NCBI GenBank assembly: GCA_964436045.1
Contig: CAYTBN010000004.1
Location: forward strand, 1 to 64,000
Source of the DNA: CAYTBN01 sp964436045
GTDB taxonomy: Bacteria; Myxococcota_A; UBA796; UBA9615; CAYRNR01
Direction: 5' to 3'
Length of the DNA stretch: 64,000 nucleotides
The notes under the pieces are model-generated. The model did no database searches and was not told the origin of the DNA. It worked only from the letters and a program-made list of their open reading frames with translations. A program made the position numbers and the translations under genes. Positions within the stretch are counted from its first letter, which is position 1. Each line of letters opens with the position of its first letter. Below, piece after piece: positions 33,802 through 41,629 of the stretch.

Positions 33802-34460
33802 CGGCCGAACGCTCCGCCGCCGCCGACCAGGAACGGGTTGCTGGACTTCTCGCGGCCGACGGTGGTCTCCGGACCGTGCCCGGGGATCATCCGGTACCCC
33901 TCGGGGAGGGACATCAGCTCGGACTTGATCGACTGGATCAGCTGGGCGTAGTCGCCGCCCCACAGATCGGTGCGGCCGATGGAACCGGCGAAGACCGTGT
34001 CCCCGGGGATCACCAGGCCGTCGCCCTCGTCCTCGCCGTGGAGGATGAACGAGACGCTGCCCGGGGAGTGGCCGGGGGTGTGACGGACCTCGAAGGTCAG
34101 CCCACCCACCTCCACCGGCTGGCCGGGCTCGAGGGCCTGATCGGGGGGCGGGCCGTTGCTGGCCGACATGGTGAACGCCTTGGCCTGCTCGGGCAGGCGG
34201 TCGTACAGCATCCGGTCGTCCGGGTGCAGCAGGATGGGAGCGTCGGTGGCCTCCTTGACCGCGGCCACTCCGCACACGTGGTCCAGGTGGGCGTGGGTGA
34301 GCAGGATCGCGCTCACCTGCAGATCGAGGGCCGCGGCGCGCGCGACGATGCGAGCCCCCTCGTCCCCCGGATCGACGATAGCCGCCAGACGGGTGGCACC
34401 GTCGCCGACGATCACAGAGTTGACCTGGAACGCACCCACCGTGACGACGTCGATGATCAC
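33798..34460 (-). CDS. Metallo-beta-lactamase-fold hydrolase (glyoxalase-II-like)
   Basis: 220 residues. The zinc motif THAHLDHVCG is intact, with further ligands in VRHTPGHSPGS, VIPGDTVFAGSIGR and MIPGHG. Length and motif spacing match the short glyoxalase-II/persulfide-dioxygenase-like group. It has no signal peptide and is cytoplasmic. The substrate is unknown; hydroxyacylglutathione-type thioesters are typical for the group. It is cotranscribed with the membrane glycosyltransferase-like gene. Confidence 0.85.
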   Translation of the reverse strand: MIIDVVTVGAFQVNSVIVGDGATRLAAIVDPGDEGARIVARAAALDLQVSAILLTHAHLDHVCGVAAVKEATDAPILLHPDDRMLYDRLPEQAKAFTMSASNGPPPDQALEPGQPVEVGGLTFEVRHTPGHSPGSVSFILHGEDEGDGLVIPGDTVFAGSIGRTDLWGGDYAQLIQSIKSELMSLPEGYRMIPGHGPETTVGREKSSNPFLVGGGGAFGR

Positions 34461-34595
34461 GTGCTTCCTCCCGGACGGATTGTGGTCGCCACGGGTAGCA
34501 CCGCGCCGGGGGGCGGGTCAAGGGCCGTCGGGCGGGGCGTGTCCGGCGCGGCCCGGTTCGGTAGAATATCGGCGCGCGACGGATCGGAGGGTGCT

Positions 34596-35321
34596 GTGCC
34601 AACGTTGAGGAACACCAAGACCGGGCAGACCGTGCGATTCTTCGATCGCCTCGCGATCGGGAGGGCGCCCGAGAACGACCTGGTGCTCGAGGATCCGCGG
34701 ATCAGCGGGAGCCACGCGCTGCTGGCGTTGCAGGCCGGCCGCTACCGCATCATGGATCTCAACTCCCACAACGGCACCACCGTGGACGGGGTTCGCATCA
34801 GCCGCTGGGTGGATCTGGTCGAGGGCAGCACGCTGATCTTCGGCCCCTGCGGCCCGTTCCAGCTCGAGGAGCTGGTGGCCACCGAGGATCCCCCCGCCGA
34901 GGGCGGCGCCGCGACCCTGGCCGCCACCAACGTGGACGGACAGTTTCGACCCACCCGGCTGGTGCTCTACTCCAAGGACCTGACCGCCGGGACGATCCTG
35001 GTCGAACAGGGCGGCGCGCGGTGCGAGTTCGATGGCAGCATGCGCTTCTTGCTGCTGTTCGTGCTGGCCACCGAGCTGCGGGACGAGCCGCGGGACACGC
35101 CGGAGCCGAACCGCGGCTGGATCCCGGACGAGCGGCTGCGGATCAAGCTGTGGGGGCTTCGCGGGTCCGAACGCCGGGATCCCAGCTCGCTGGGCAAGCT
35201 GATCCACGACACCCGCGCGATGATGCGCCGCAAGGGCATCGAACCGGGCTTCGTGGAGAAGCGCAAGGGGGCGACCCGGCTGTCCCTGCTGCCGAGCCAG
35301 GTGGAGTTGCACACGCCGTAG
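34596..35321 (+). CDS. FHA domain - winged-helix regulatory protein
   Basis: 241 residues from GTG 34596 (GGAGG five bases upstream). Residues 1-95 are a forkhead-associated domain that binds phosphothreonine: AIGRAPENDLVLEDPRISGS, then HNGTTVDGVRI. Residues 125-241 look like a C-terminal winged helix of the OmpR/SARP kind (MRFLLLFVLATEL, KLIHDTRAMMRRKGIEPGFV, EKRKGATRLSLLP). The protein would link Ser/Thr kinase signalling to DNA binding, an arrangement found in myxobacteria. A -10-like TAGAAT lies at 34562-34567. It is convergent with the thrombospondin-3 lipoprotein gene, separated by foldback C and a terminator. Confidence 0.75.
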   Translation: MPTLRNTKTGQTVRFFDRLAIGRAPENDLVLEDPRISGSHALLALQAGRYRIMDLNSHNGTTVDGVRISRWVDLVEGSTLIFGPCGPFQLEELVATEDPPAEGGAATLAATNVDGQFRPTRLVLYSKDLTAGTILVEQGGARCEFDGSMRFLLLFVLATELRDEPRDTPEPNRGWIPDERLRIKLWGLRGSERRDPSSLGKLIHDTRAMMRRKGIEPGFVEKRKGATRLSLLPSQVELHTP

Positions 35322-35327
35322 GGCACC

Positions 35328-35472
35328 GAACACCTGGCCGGACCGAGCCAGGCGAAGTACCTGGAATCACAGGCGCGAAGCGAGGAGGGAGCTTGCCCGG
35401 AGGCAAGTGACCGACGAGCGACAAAGTCCGTGATTTCAGGGACGAGTCTGGCGACGGTATGGCCAGGTGTTC
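35328..35472. repeat. 145-bp foldback element C
   Basis: Perfect 12-bp inverted ends GAACACCTGGCC (35328-35339) and GGCCAGGTGTTC (35461-35472). Further inside are imperfect arms (CTGGAATCAC on the left against GTGATTTCAG on the right), and at the exact centre the hairpin CTTGCC-CGGA-GGCAAG (35392-35407). The structure parallels foldbacks A and B (145-165 bp, central hairpin, no coding). It occupies the gap between two convergent genes. Confidence 0.65.
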
Positions 35473-35482
35473 GTTGCTCTAT

Positions 35483-35519
35483 AAAAGAACCCCCCGGGGG
35501 CGCGACACTCCCGGAGGGC
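35483..35519 (-). terminator. Rho-independent terminator of the thrombospondin-3 lipoprotein gene
   Basis: Read on the minus strand, CCCTCCGGG pairs with CCCGGGGGG (9 bp with one G-U) around an 11-base loop and is followed by TTCTTTT. It lies about 40 bases beyond the minus-strand stop. A second perfect hairpin GGCCGGT-CTCGTT-ACCGGCC sits at 35527-35546 between them. Confidence 0.65.
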
Positions 35520-35556
35520 TCGGGGGGGCCGGTCTCGTTACCGGCCCGGCGTCAAG

Positions 35557-36195
35557 TCAGCGCAGCCGTCGCAGCAGCACCAGCATTCCGGCCAGGGCCA
35601 GCGCGAACACGGAGGAGGGTGTGCTCACCCCGCCCTGCCGGCAAATGCACGCGAACTCCACGTCGTCGCAGTAGCCATCGTCACATTCGGACTCGCCGGA
35701 GCCGGACTCCGAGTCGTCGTCATCGTCCCCCGGCTGGGAGGGATCGCCGTCGTCGTCGTCGTCATCGCCGTCCTCGGGGTCCAGCGGGTCGGTGCCGTCC
35801 CCGACCTCGCCGCCGTCGCTGAAGCCGTCGCCGTCGGTGTCCGGATCGTTGGGATCGGTCCCCAGCTCCAGCTCCTCGCCGTCGTCGAGGCCGTCGTTGT
35901 CGCTGTCGGCGTCGTCGGGATCCGTGCCGATCGATTCCTCTTCGTCGTCTGTCAGCCCGTCGCCATCGGAATCGGGCGCGGCGGGCGAGCCGTCGTCATC
36001 GTCGTCCGCGAGGTCATCGTCATCCCCCGGGCGCGGATTCGAGCTGCCGTCGTCACAGTCACCGAACCCGTCGTGACACCACTGCCCCCGTCCCTCTTCG
36101 ACCACGTACAGGCCACAACCGCTGGCCAGCAGGGCCAGGGCCATCAGGGCCAGTGGTAGCGCGGCGAACGTCTGTTTTCGACCGACCATCTTCAT
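35557..36195 (-). CDS. Thrombospondin-type-3 repeat lipoprotein with a C-terminal sorting tail
   Basis: 212 residues from ATG 36195. N-terminal lipobox (ALMALALLASGC). The middle is made of calcium-binding repeats (DSDGDGLTDDEE, DSDNDGLDDGEE, DTDGDGFSDGGE) inside Asp-rich linkers. The end is FACICRQGG then a hydrophobic helix (SSVFALALAGMLVLL) and RRLR, like a MYXO-CTERM tail. Thus it carries both a lipid anchor and a C-terminal sorting signal, which is odd for one protein. A terminator follows. Confidence 0.8.
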   Translation of the reverse strand: MKMVGRKQTFAALPLALMALALLASGCGLYVVEEGRGQWCHDGFGDCDDGSSNPRPGDDDDLADDDDDGSPAAPDSDGDGLTDDEEESIGTDPDDADSDNDGLDDGEELELGTDPNDPDTDGDGFSDGGEVGDGTDPLDPEDGDDDDDDGDPSQPGDDDDDSESGSGESECDDGYCDDVEFACICRQGGVSTPSSVFALALAGMLVLLRRLR

Positions 36196-36426
36196 CTCCA
36201 AATCTCCATCTGCGTGGTTATGCGTGCCCTGGAGTCACCGCGCTTCCCCGGACTCCTTGACCTAAGCTTGCCCGACCTCCTCCGGCCGCGCGATTACCGG
36301 ACCGTTACCTGGGTTCAACCTCGCGCACCGGTCCCGGTTGCACGGCGAGGTAGACGTCCGCGCAGAGGGGATTATTCAGCCGCGGTTGGCCTTGACAGGC
36401 GGCTGCGGGTGGTTCAGGAAGCCCCC

Positions 36427-37413
36427 ATGACCCTGACCATCGGAACCCTGACCCTCGATGGCCCCACGGCGCTGGCGCCGATGGCGGGCTACACCGATGC
36501 CGGCTTCCGGGTGCTGTGCCGGGAGCAGGGCTGCGGGCTCGTGGTGTCGGAGATGGTCAGCGCCGAGGGGTTGCTGCGCGGAGGCTGGGCCACCGCCCGG
36601 TTGATGCGAATCATCGACGACGAGCGACCCGTCGGGGTCCAGCTCTATGGACACGACCCGGAGCGGGTGGCCGAGGCGGCGGCCGCGTGCGAGGCGGAGG
36701 CCGCCCCGGACCTCATCGACCTGAACATGGGCTGCCCGGTGAAGAAGGTGGTGCGGCGGGGCGCGGGGGTGGCGCTGATGCGCGACACATCGCGCGCGGT
36801 GCGGATGACCGCGGGGGTGCGCGCTGCGGTCTCCTGTCCGGTGACCGTCAAGATCCGCTCCGGCTGGTCCGCCGACGAGCAGAACGCCCTGCCCTTCGCC
36901 GAGGCGATCCAGGACGCGGGCGCCGACGCCATCACGGTCCACGCCCGCACCCGCGCCCAGATCCACTCCGGCGAGGCCGACTGGGGGCTGATCGGTCAGC
37001 TGCGCGAGCGGCTGCGGATCCCGGTCCTGGGCAACGGCGGGGTGCGAACCGCCGAGGACGCCGTCGACATGCTGGAGACCACCGGGGTGCCCGGGCTGAT
37101 GGTCGGACGCGCGGCCATCGGCAATCCATGGCTGTTCCGGGAGATCCGCGCGGCCGTCGACGGCGGGATCGCCGCCCCCCCCACGGACGCCGAGCTGCGG
37201 GACGTGATCGGTCGCCACCTCGACGCGCTGATCCTGGCGAACGAGGAGCTGGGGCTCGCGGGGGCCGAGGGCCGGGCCTGCGCCCACTTCCGCGGTCACC
37301 TGGTCAAGTACACCGCGGGACGCCATCGCTCGGTCGCCTTCCGGCGGCGGCTCAACGACCTCGACTCGCGGGACGCCGTGATGGAAGCCCTGGAGTTGGT
37401 CCTGGCTGAATAA
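36427..37413 (+). CDS. dusB: tRNA-dihydrouridine synthase (DusB-like)
   Basis: 328 residues from ATG 36427. The flavin-binding TIM barrel begins LAPMAGYTDAGFR. The catalytic cysteine is in DLNMGCPVKKVVRRGAG (Cys103), and ITVHARTRAQ and PVLGNGGV match the FMN-binding segments. It reduces uridine to dihydrouridine in tRNA with NADPH. Upstream (36196-36426) there is no gene; a TTGACA lies at 36392 but I see no good -10. Confidence 0.92.
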   Translation: MTLTIGTLTLDGPTALAPMAGYTDAGFRVLCREQGCGLVVSEMVSAEGLLRGGWATARLMRIIDDERPVGVQLYGHDPERVAEAAAACEAEAAPDLIDLNMGCPVKKVVRRGAGVALMRDTSRAVRMTAGVRAAVSCPVTVKIRSGWSADEQNALPFAEAIQDAGADAITVHARTRAQIHSGEADWGLIGQLRERLRIPVLGNGGVRTAEDAVDMLETTGVPGLMVGRAAIGNPWLFREIRAAVDGGIAAPPTDAELRDVIGRHLDALILANEELGLAGAEGRACAHFRGHLVKYTAGRHRSVAFRRRLNDLDSRDAVMEALELVLAE

Positions 37414-37433
37414 CGCAGCGGCCGCGGCCGTCG

Positions 37434-37461
37434 TTGCCTTGCGGGGAAACGGCGCGCTACG
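37434..37461 (+). promoter_or_regulatory. Possible promoter upstream of the exported protein at 37533
   Basis: TTGCCT (37434-37439), 16 bases, TACGAT (37456-37461). It would give a leader of about 65 bases before the strong GAGGAGG ribosome-binding site. Confidence 0.35.
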
Positions 37462-37532
37462 ATGCGGCCGTCCGCGCCCAAGATGTTGTACGGGCGGGCC
37501 CTCGCGAGCCCGCCTGGAACGAGGAGGATCCC

Positions 37533-38204
37533 ATGCGCGACGCCTTGACCGGCCTTCTGGCCCTGTTCCTGATCGTGGCCCCTGGCCTGGCGAGCGGCGG
37601 CGACATGCCACCGTCGGCGGAGGAGGATGGCGACGACGCCGAACCCGTAGCCCCCGTCGAGCCGGGGACCCAGGCCCTGGACCTGGGCGCAGCCAACGTC
37701 GACCCCGCCATCCCCTGCTCGGTCACCATGACCGACGGCAAGGTCCACAAGGGCAACCTGACCCACGTGTTCCGCGCCGTCGACTGGTACGGGCACGACT
37801 CGGCCAAGAACAGCGTGGTGAACGTCTCGGTGGAGCCCTACCTGCTGGACGTGGACTGGAAGGACGTCAAGAGCATCAGCGTCAGCCGGCCCAACACCTC
37901 GTCCGACATGGACTGTTACAGCGACGAGGACGAGGACCCCATCCTGTGGGAGTGCACCCTCAAGCAGCCGGCGGCGGTGACCCTGCGCGCGCCCCACGAT
38001 CACAAGGGGACCTACCGGGTGGACACGCGCGAACCCTTCACCTTCGTGTTCGACGGCGATCCGGAGAACACCGTGACCTTCTGGCTGTACAAGCTGGTGG
38101 CGAACACCCAGTCCTACGAGGACATGTCCGACGCGATCAAGTCGCTGCAGACCACGCTGAAAGAAAAGAACCGCACGGTCGTTCGCTCGATCCGGTTCGA
38201 GTAG
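37533..38204 (+). CDS. Exported protein, unknown
   Basis: 223 residues from ATG 37533 with ribosome-binding site GAGGAGG. Signal peptide RDALTGLLALFLIVAPGLAS. A short acidic linker is followed by a beta-rich domain with CSVTMTDGKVHKGNLTHVFR and YLLDVDWKDVKSISVSRP, reminiscent of an Sm-like or SH3-like barrel fold, and a possible disulphide pair in MDCYSDEDEDPILWECTL. It ends with a helix (MSDAIKSLQTTLKEKN). Family not recognised. Confidence 0.75.
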   Translation: MRDALTGLLALFLIVAPGLASGGDMPPSAEEDGDDAEPVAPVEPGTQALDLGAANVDPAIPCSVTMTDGKVHKGNLTHVFRAVDWYGHDSAKNSVVNVSVEPYLLDVDWKDVKSISVSRPNTSSDMDCYSDEDEDPILWECTLKQPAAVTLRAPHDHKGTYRVDTREPFTFVFDGDPENTVTFWLYKLVANTQSYEDMSDAIKSLQTTLKEKNRTVVRSIRFE

Positions 38205-38229
38205 CACCCGCCGCCGCGGCGCCTTCTTC

Positions 38230-39558
38230 TCAGTCCTCCCCGCCACGCCCGGGGCGCAGCCCCGCCTCGTGGATCGAGATCCGGCCGCCGTCCGAGTGGA
38301 CCACGTAGTCCGCGAACGGCCCCATGGTCAGCTGCCCGCCATCCGGCAGCTTCTCGGGTTTGGTGCGGATCACGTGCACCGGCTCGCCCACGAACACCAG
38401 GTAGTGGAACTCGTAGCAGTGCAGGACGTTGCCGCCGGGCCGGATCAACCCCGATTCGTGGGATGCGTCCGGACCCCCGATCCGCAGCTCCGGATCCTGG
38501 AGTACCGGGAGATGGACCTGGCCCACGTTCTCGGCCGTGTCGGCGCGGAAGAAGCAGAGCTGGCCGACCTCGTCGATGGTCACCACCAGCCGGCCGCCCG
38601 CCGCCAGGGCCACGTCGGTCACGTCCCGGTGGGGCACTTCCAGCCGCCGCAGCTGGCCCGCGGCGATGACCGGTCCGAGCAGAACCGGCTTGCCCCGTCC
38701 GGGCCAGGCCATGGCGACGTCTCCGTCGGCCATCGCGGCGCAGCGCAGGACCGGTTCCCGGGTCAGGTGACGTCCGCCGAGCAGCTGGTGCGCCCCGCCC
38801 TCGACGTCGATCAGCCGCACCTCGCCGCGGGCCGTACCCACCGCCACCCGACGTCCCGCCGCCCCCAGCCCCAGCGCCGTGACGGATTCGTCGATCTGGG
38901 GGATCACCACGATCCAGCCATCGGTGGGATCGTGGACCGCCACGGCGTCCCCACCGCCGTCCTTTCGGGGGCCGGCCACCCAGACACGCCCGCCCTGGCG
39001 CTCGCACAACACGTGGGTCGCCCGCATCCCGGGCAGGGGCTCCGCGCGCGCCGATCCGTTCTTGCGTAGCTGCCCGACCGTGGTCCGCAGGGGCGAACCC
39101 TCGGCTCCCTGCTCGAACACTCCGGACGGCACCCGGATCAGGTCACCTCCGCTTGCGAAGGCCAGCAGCGCCGGGTTGATCGACGGACCGGCCGTGACCG
39201 GGGCGTCGATCTCCGCGCGCAGCTGCATCGCCGGGTAGCGGGTTCCGGGTAGCGGATCGCCCACACCCCCGGTGGCCACGGCGCCACGGGCGATGGTCGC
39301 CCGCATGCTGTACTCGAGGCGGGTCCAGGTCTCGTCACAGCTGACCTGTTGGCCCGCTTCCTGGATCAGGTCCAGGGCAGGACCGATCTGGCCGATGGAG
39401 CGCAGCTCCTCCGCCCGCTGGACTAGCGCGCGGATCTCGGGCCGGTCGAGGGCACTTTGTTGGATCGCCGGGGCAGAGGAGGTGTAGCGGACCCCGCAGT
39501 GGTCGCAGAACCGGGCGTTGACCGGCAGGGTGTGTCCGCAGCGGTCGCAGCTGGCCAC
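38230..39558 (-). CDS. Zinc-ribbon protein with a beta-propeller-like body
   Basis: 442 residues from GTG 39558 (GGAGGACGGACC upstream). The N-terminus is a zinc ribbon (CDRCGH and FCDHCGVRY). A helical segment follows, then a series of four-strand repeats (VWVAGPRKDGGG, VAVGTARGEVRLIDV, VLRCAAMADGDVAMAWPG, LVVTIDEVGQLCFFRAD) like a WD40-type propeller with 5-7 blades. No signal peptide. It may be a cytoplasmic scaffold; function unknown. Confidence 0.7.
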   Translation of the reverse strand: MASCDRCGHTLPVNARFCDHCGVRYTSSAPAIQQSALDRPEIRALVQRAEELRSIGQIGPALDLIQEAGQQVSCDETWTRLEYSMRATIARGAVATGGVGDPLPGTRYPAMQLRAEIDAPVTAGPSINPALLAFASGGDLIRVPSGVFEQGAEGSPLRTTVGQLRKNGSARAEPLPGMRATHVLCERQGGRVWVAGPRKDGGGDAVAVHDPTDGWIVVIPQIDESVTALGLGAAGRRVAVGTARGEVRLIDVEGGAHQLLGGRHLTREPVLRCAAMADGDVAMAWPGRGKPVLLGPVIAAGQLRRLEVPHRDVTDVALAAGGRLVVTIDEVGQLCFFRADTAENVGQVHLPVLQDPELRIGGPDASHESGLIRPGGNVLHCYEFHYLVFVGEPVHVIRTKPEKLPDGGQLTMGPFADYVVHSDGGRISIHEAGLRPGRGGED

Positions 39559-39622
39559 GGTCCGTCCTCCGCGGTCAATCTATCCCAATCCCGGGCCCCC
39601 GTCGATCAGCGCCGACTCCCCG

Positions 39623-40474
39623 TCAGTCGAAAATATCGGGACGCCAGACCGCTCCGGTGGGCTCGACCGCCCACCCCCGCGCCCGGGCCTCGCGACCGAG
39701 GCTGTTGGCGTCGCCAGCGTCCATCACCACCGCGGCCCGGGCCCAGCCCAGGAGCTCGCGGTCGTTGGGGGAGTCGCCCAGGGCCAGGTCCGGGGGGTGC
39801 TCCAGCAGCGGCTCGAGCACCGCCACCTTCCCCGGGCCGAAGACCGCCGGTGAGACCCCCTCCCCCGTCAGCAAGCCGTCGCGGACGACCACCCGCTGAC
39901 CCCTGACCCGTCCGGGCGCCACGCCGAAGCGCTCGACGGCCACCTCGACGGCCCATTCGGCGCTGCCGGACACCACCCAGACCTGCCAGCCGAGATCGCG
40001 GAGCCGCCCGACGAGTGCCCCGACCCGCGTCCGAAAGCGGATCCCGCTGCGCACCCGCGAACCCGACGGACCGCCCAGCCGCCGTCCCCCCACGGGGGCT
40101 TCCAACTCCGCGGACAGGGTGTCCCGGCAGTGGGCGCGGAAGGCCTCCAGCGGCCAACCTGCGAACGCCTCGAGCACGAAGCCGTAGGCCCGGGCCGGTC
40201 CGCCCGCGGCCAGGGCGTGCTCCACCGCCGCGAGCCAGTCCGGGGCGCCGGGCGGGGCCACGGACCTCCAGCCGGGCAGGACATCGGCGGCCAGGCTCCC
40301 CGCCGCCGCCGCATGGTGGAAGATCGCGTCGCCCAGGTCGCCCGCGATGCAGGTGTCGTCGAAGTCCAGCGCCGCGATTCCAGGGCGGTTCTCGGCGGTC
40401 ACGGTGGCAACCGCGGCCGCCACCCGCTCGGCCGCCTCATCGCCCCAGCCATGGCGTCGCAGCTCGTCTCGCAT
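39623..40474 (-). CDS. HAD-superfamily phosphatase (SerB-like)
   Basis: 283 residues. Motif I is AALDFDDTCIAGD (nucleophile and acid Asp), motif II VVSGSAEW, and motif III/IV LALGDSPNDRELL with a conserved Lys upstream (GPGKVAVLEPL). The helical cap between motif I and II is of the C1 type as in phosphoserine phosphatase and related enzymes. Substrate not determined. Transcribed divergently from the membrane protein/nucleosidase pair. Confidence 0.85.
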   Translation of the reverse strand: MRDELRRHGWGDEAAERVAAAVATVTAENRPGIAALDFDDTCIAGDLGDAIFHHAAAAGSLAADVLPGWRSVAPPGAPDWLAAVEHALAAGGPARAYGFVLEAFAGWPLEAFRAHCRDTLSAELEAPVGGRRLGGPSGSRVRSGIRFRTRVGALVGRLRDLGWQVWVVSGSAEWAVEVAVERFGVAPGRVRGQRVVVRDGLLTGEGVSPAVFGPGKVAVLEPLLEHPPDLALGDSPNDRELLGWARAAVVMDAGDANSLGREARARGWAVEPTGAVWRPDIFD

Positions 40475-40562
40475 GGGTCGAGTCTATCCTGGAACGCGCA
40501 GGGGGACCGGCCCCGGCGGACCCGATCGCATACAATCCCGCGGCGGACCGGAGGTGAACACG

Positions 40563-41069
40563 ATGGCCGACGCCGGACGGCCGATGTGGGATCGGCGCAA
40601 GGTGCTGACGCTGCTGGTGTGCAGCGCCATCGGCCAGACCTTGCTGATCGTGCCGGGCGAACGGCTGATGGGCGCGGCTCTGCTGGGGCTGACCGCTGCC
40701 TACGCGCTGTTCTTCTTCCGCAACGTCCGCCTCGCCAGCCGGCTGGAGGGGGTGCTGCGCGACAGCGGCGACCTGCCGGACGACTACGACGAAACCGACG
40801 ACAGCACCCCGATCGGCGCTGGCCAGCCCTGGGTGCTGCTGCTGCTGCCCGCGATCTATGCGGCCGGGTTGTTCGACAAGTACCTGGATCCCGTGGTCAC
40901 CCTCGCGGTCTGGATCGACCTGGTCCGCCTGATCGTCCAGGTGCTGATGGTGGTCTTCGTCCACGCCGACCTGCGCCACAAGGTGCAGATGCTCACCGAC
41001 CCCGCCTACCTGGACAAGGCGATCCGCATCGCGAGGGAGCAGGAGGCCAAGCGGGGCCAGGATCCATGA
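40563..41069 (+). CDS. Small integral membrane protein
   Basis: 168 residues with about four hydrophobic helices (VLTLLVCSAIGQTLLIVPG, LMGAALLGLTAAYALFFF, PWVLLLLPAIYAAGLF, VDLVRLIVQVLMVVFVH-like region near residues 115-135). Short acidic cytoplasmic loop (DDYDETDDST). A -10-like TACAAT lies at 40531-40536. The stop overlaps the next gene's start (ATGA), so it is coupled to the nucleosidase-like protein. Family not recognised. Confidence 0.7.
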   Translation: MADAGRPMWDRRKVLTLLVCSAIGQTLLIVPGERLMGAALLGLTAAYALFFFRNVRLASRLEGVLRDSGDLPDDYDETDDSTPIGAGQPWVLLLLPAIYAAGLFDKYLDPVVTLAVWIDLVRLIVQVLMVVFVHADLRHKVQMLTDPAYLDKAIRIAREQEAKRGQDP

Positions 41070-41629
41070 ACGGCGCGGAATTCGTGGTCGCCCTGCGGCT
41101 GGAGGACTGGGCCTTCGGCGGGCCCTGCTTTTGCTGCGGCGCGGGTCCGCGCCGGGCTCGCCACCGGACCGTGCGCTGGATCCGCGGGGCCAGGCCTGCT
41201 GCCGTGGTCAACGTCGGCATCTGCGGGGGCATGGGACCCGAACTGCCCCGGGGTGCGCTGGTGCTGGTGGAGAGCTGGATCGGCGGTCCAGCCGCCCACG
41301 GTCCCCTGCGCCACGACCTCGCCGACGCCCTCGCGGCCGCCGGAATCGAGGCAACCCCGGGCCGGGCGTTGACCGTCGCCGAACCCCTGATACGGCCCGC
41401 GGACAAGGAACGAGCGCACAGCGAGACCGGCGCCCTGATCTGCGAGATGGAGGGCCTGGCCATCGCCGAGGCCTGCGCCGCCCACGGCGTCCCCTTCGCC
41501 GCTCTGCGGGCCGTGGCCGACGACCGGGACACGGTCCTGCGCCGCCCCCCCCGCATGCTCCCCGCCCTGTCCCGCGCCCTGCTCGCCCTCAGGCTGGCGG
41601 GCCGGGCGATCCGCCACCCCACCCGCTAG
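41066..41629 (+). CDS. Purine nucleoside phosphorylase/nucleosidase-like protein
   Basis: 187 residues. Two signature regions of the PNP_UDP_1 fold are present: VVNVGICGGMGPELPRGALV (phosphate/ribose loop) and ALICEMEGLAIAEACAAHGV followed by FAALRAVADD (the substrate-binding Glu and Asp). Shorter than typical members (about 230-250). It is similar in layout to phosphorylase-like proteins of hopanoid gene clusters, but no hopanoid genes are here. Its TAG stop shares the CTAG at 41626-41629 with the convergent HD gene. Confidence 0.75.
   Translation: MNGAEFVVALRLEDWAFGGPCFCCGAGPRRARHRTVRWIRGARPAAVVNVGICGGMGPELPRGALVLVESWIGGPAAHGPLRHDLADALAAAGIEATPGRALTVAEPLIRPADKERAHSETGALICEMEGLAIAEACAAHGVPFAALRAVADDRDTVLRRPPRMLPALSRALLALRLAGRAIRHPTR

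Noticed and set aside
32116..34602. A fused reading frame covering the metallo-hydrolase and glycosyltransferase-like genes.
   Set aside because: The upstream part is an out-of-frame Arg/Pro-rich translation of the metallo-hydrolase gene; the membrane protein has its own ATG at 33801.
36392..36420. TTGACA box as the dusB promoter.
   Set aside because: No acceptable -10 box is found 15-19 bases downstream, so I do not list it as a promoter.
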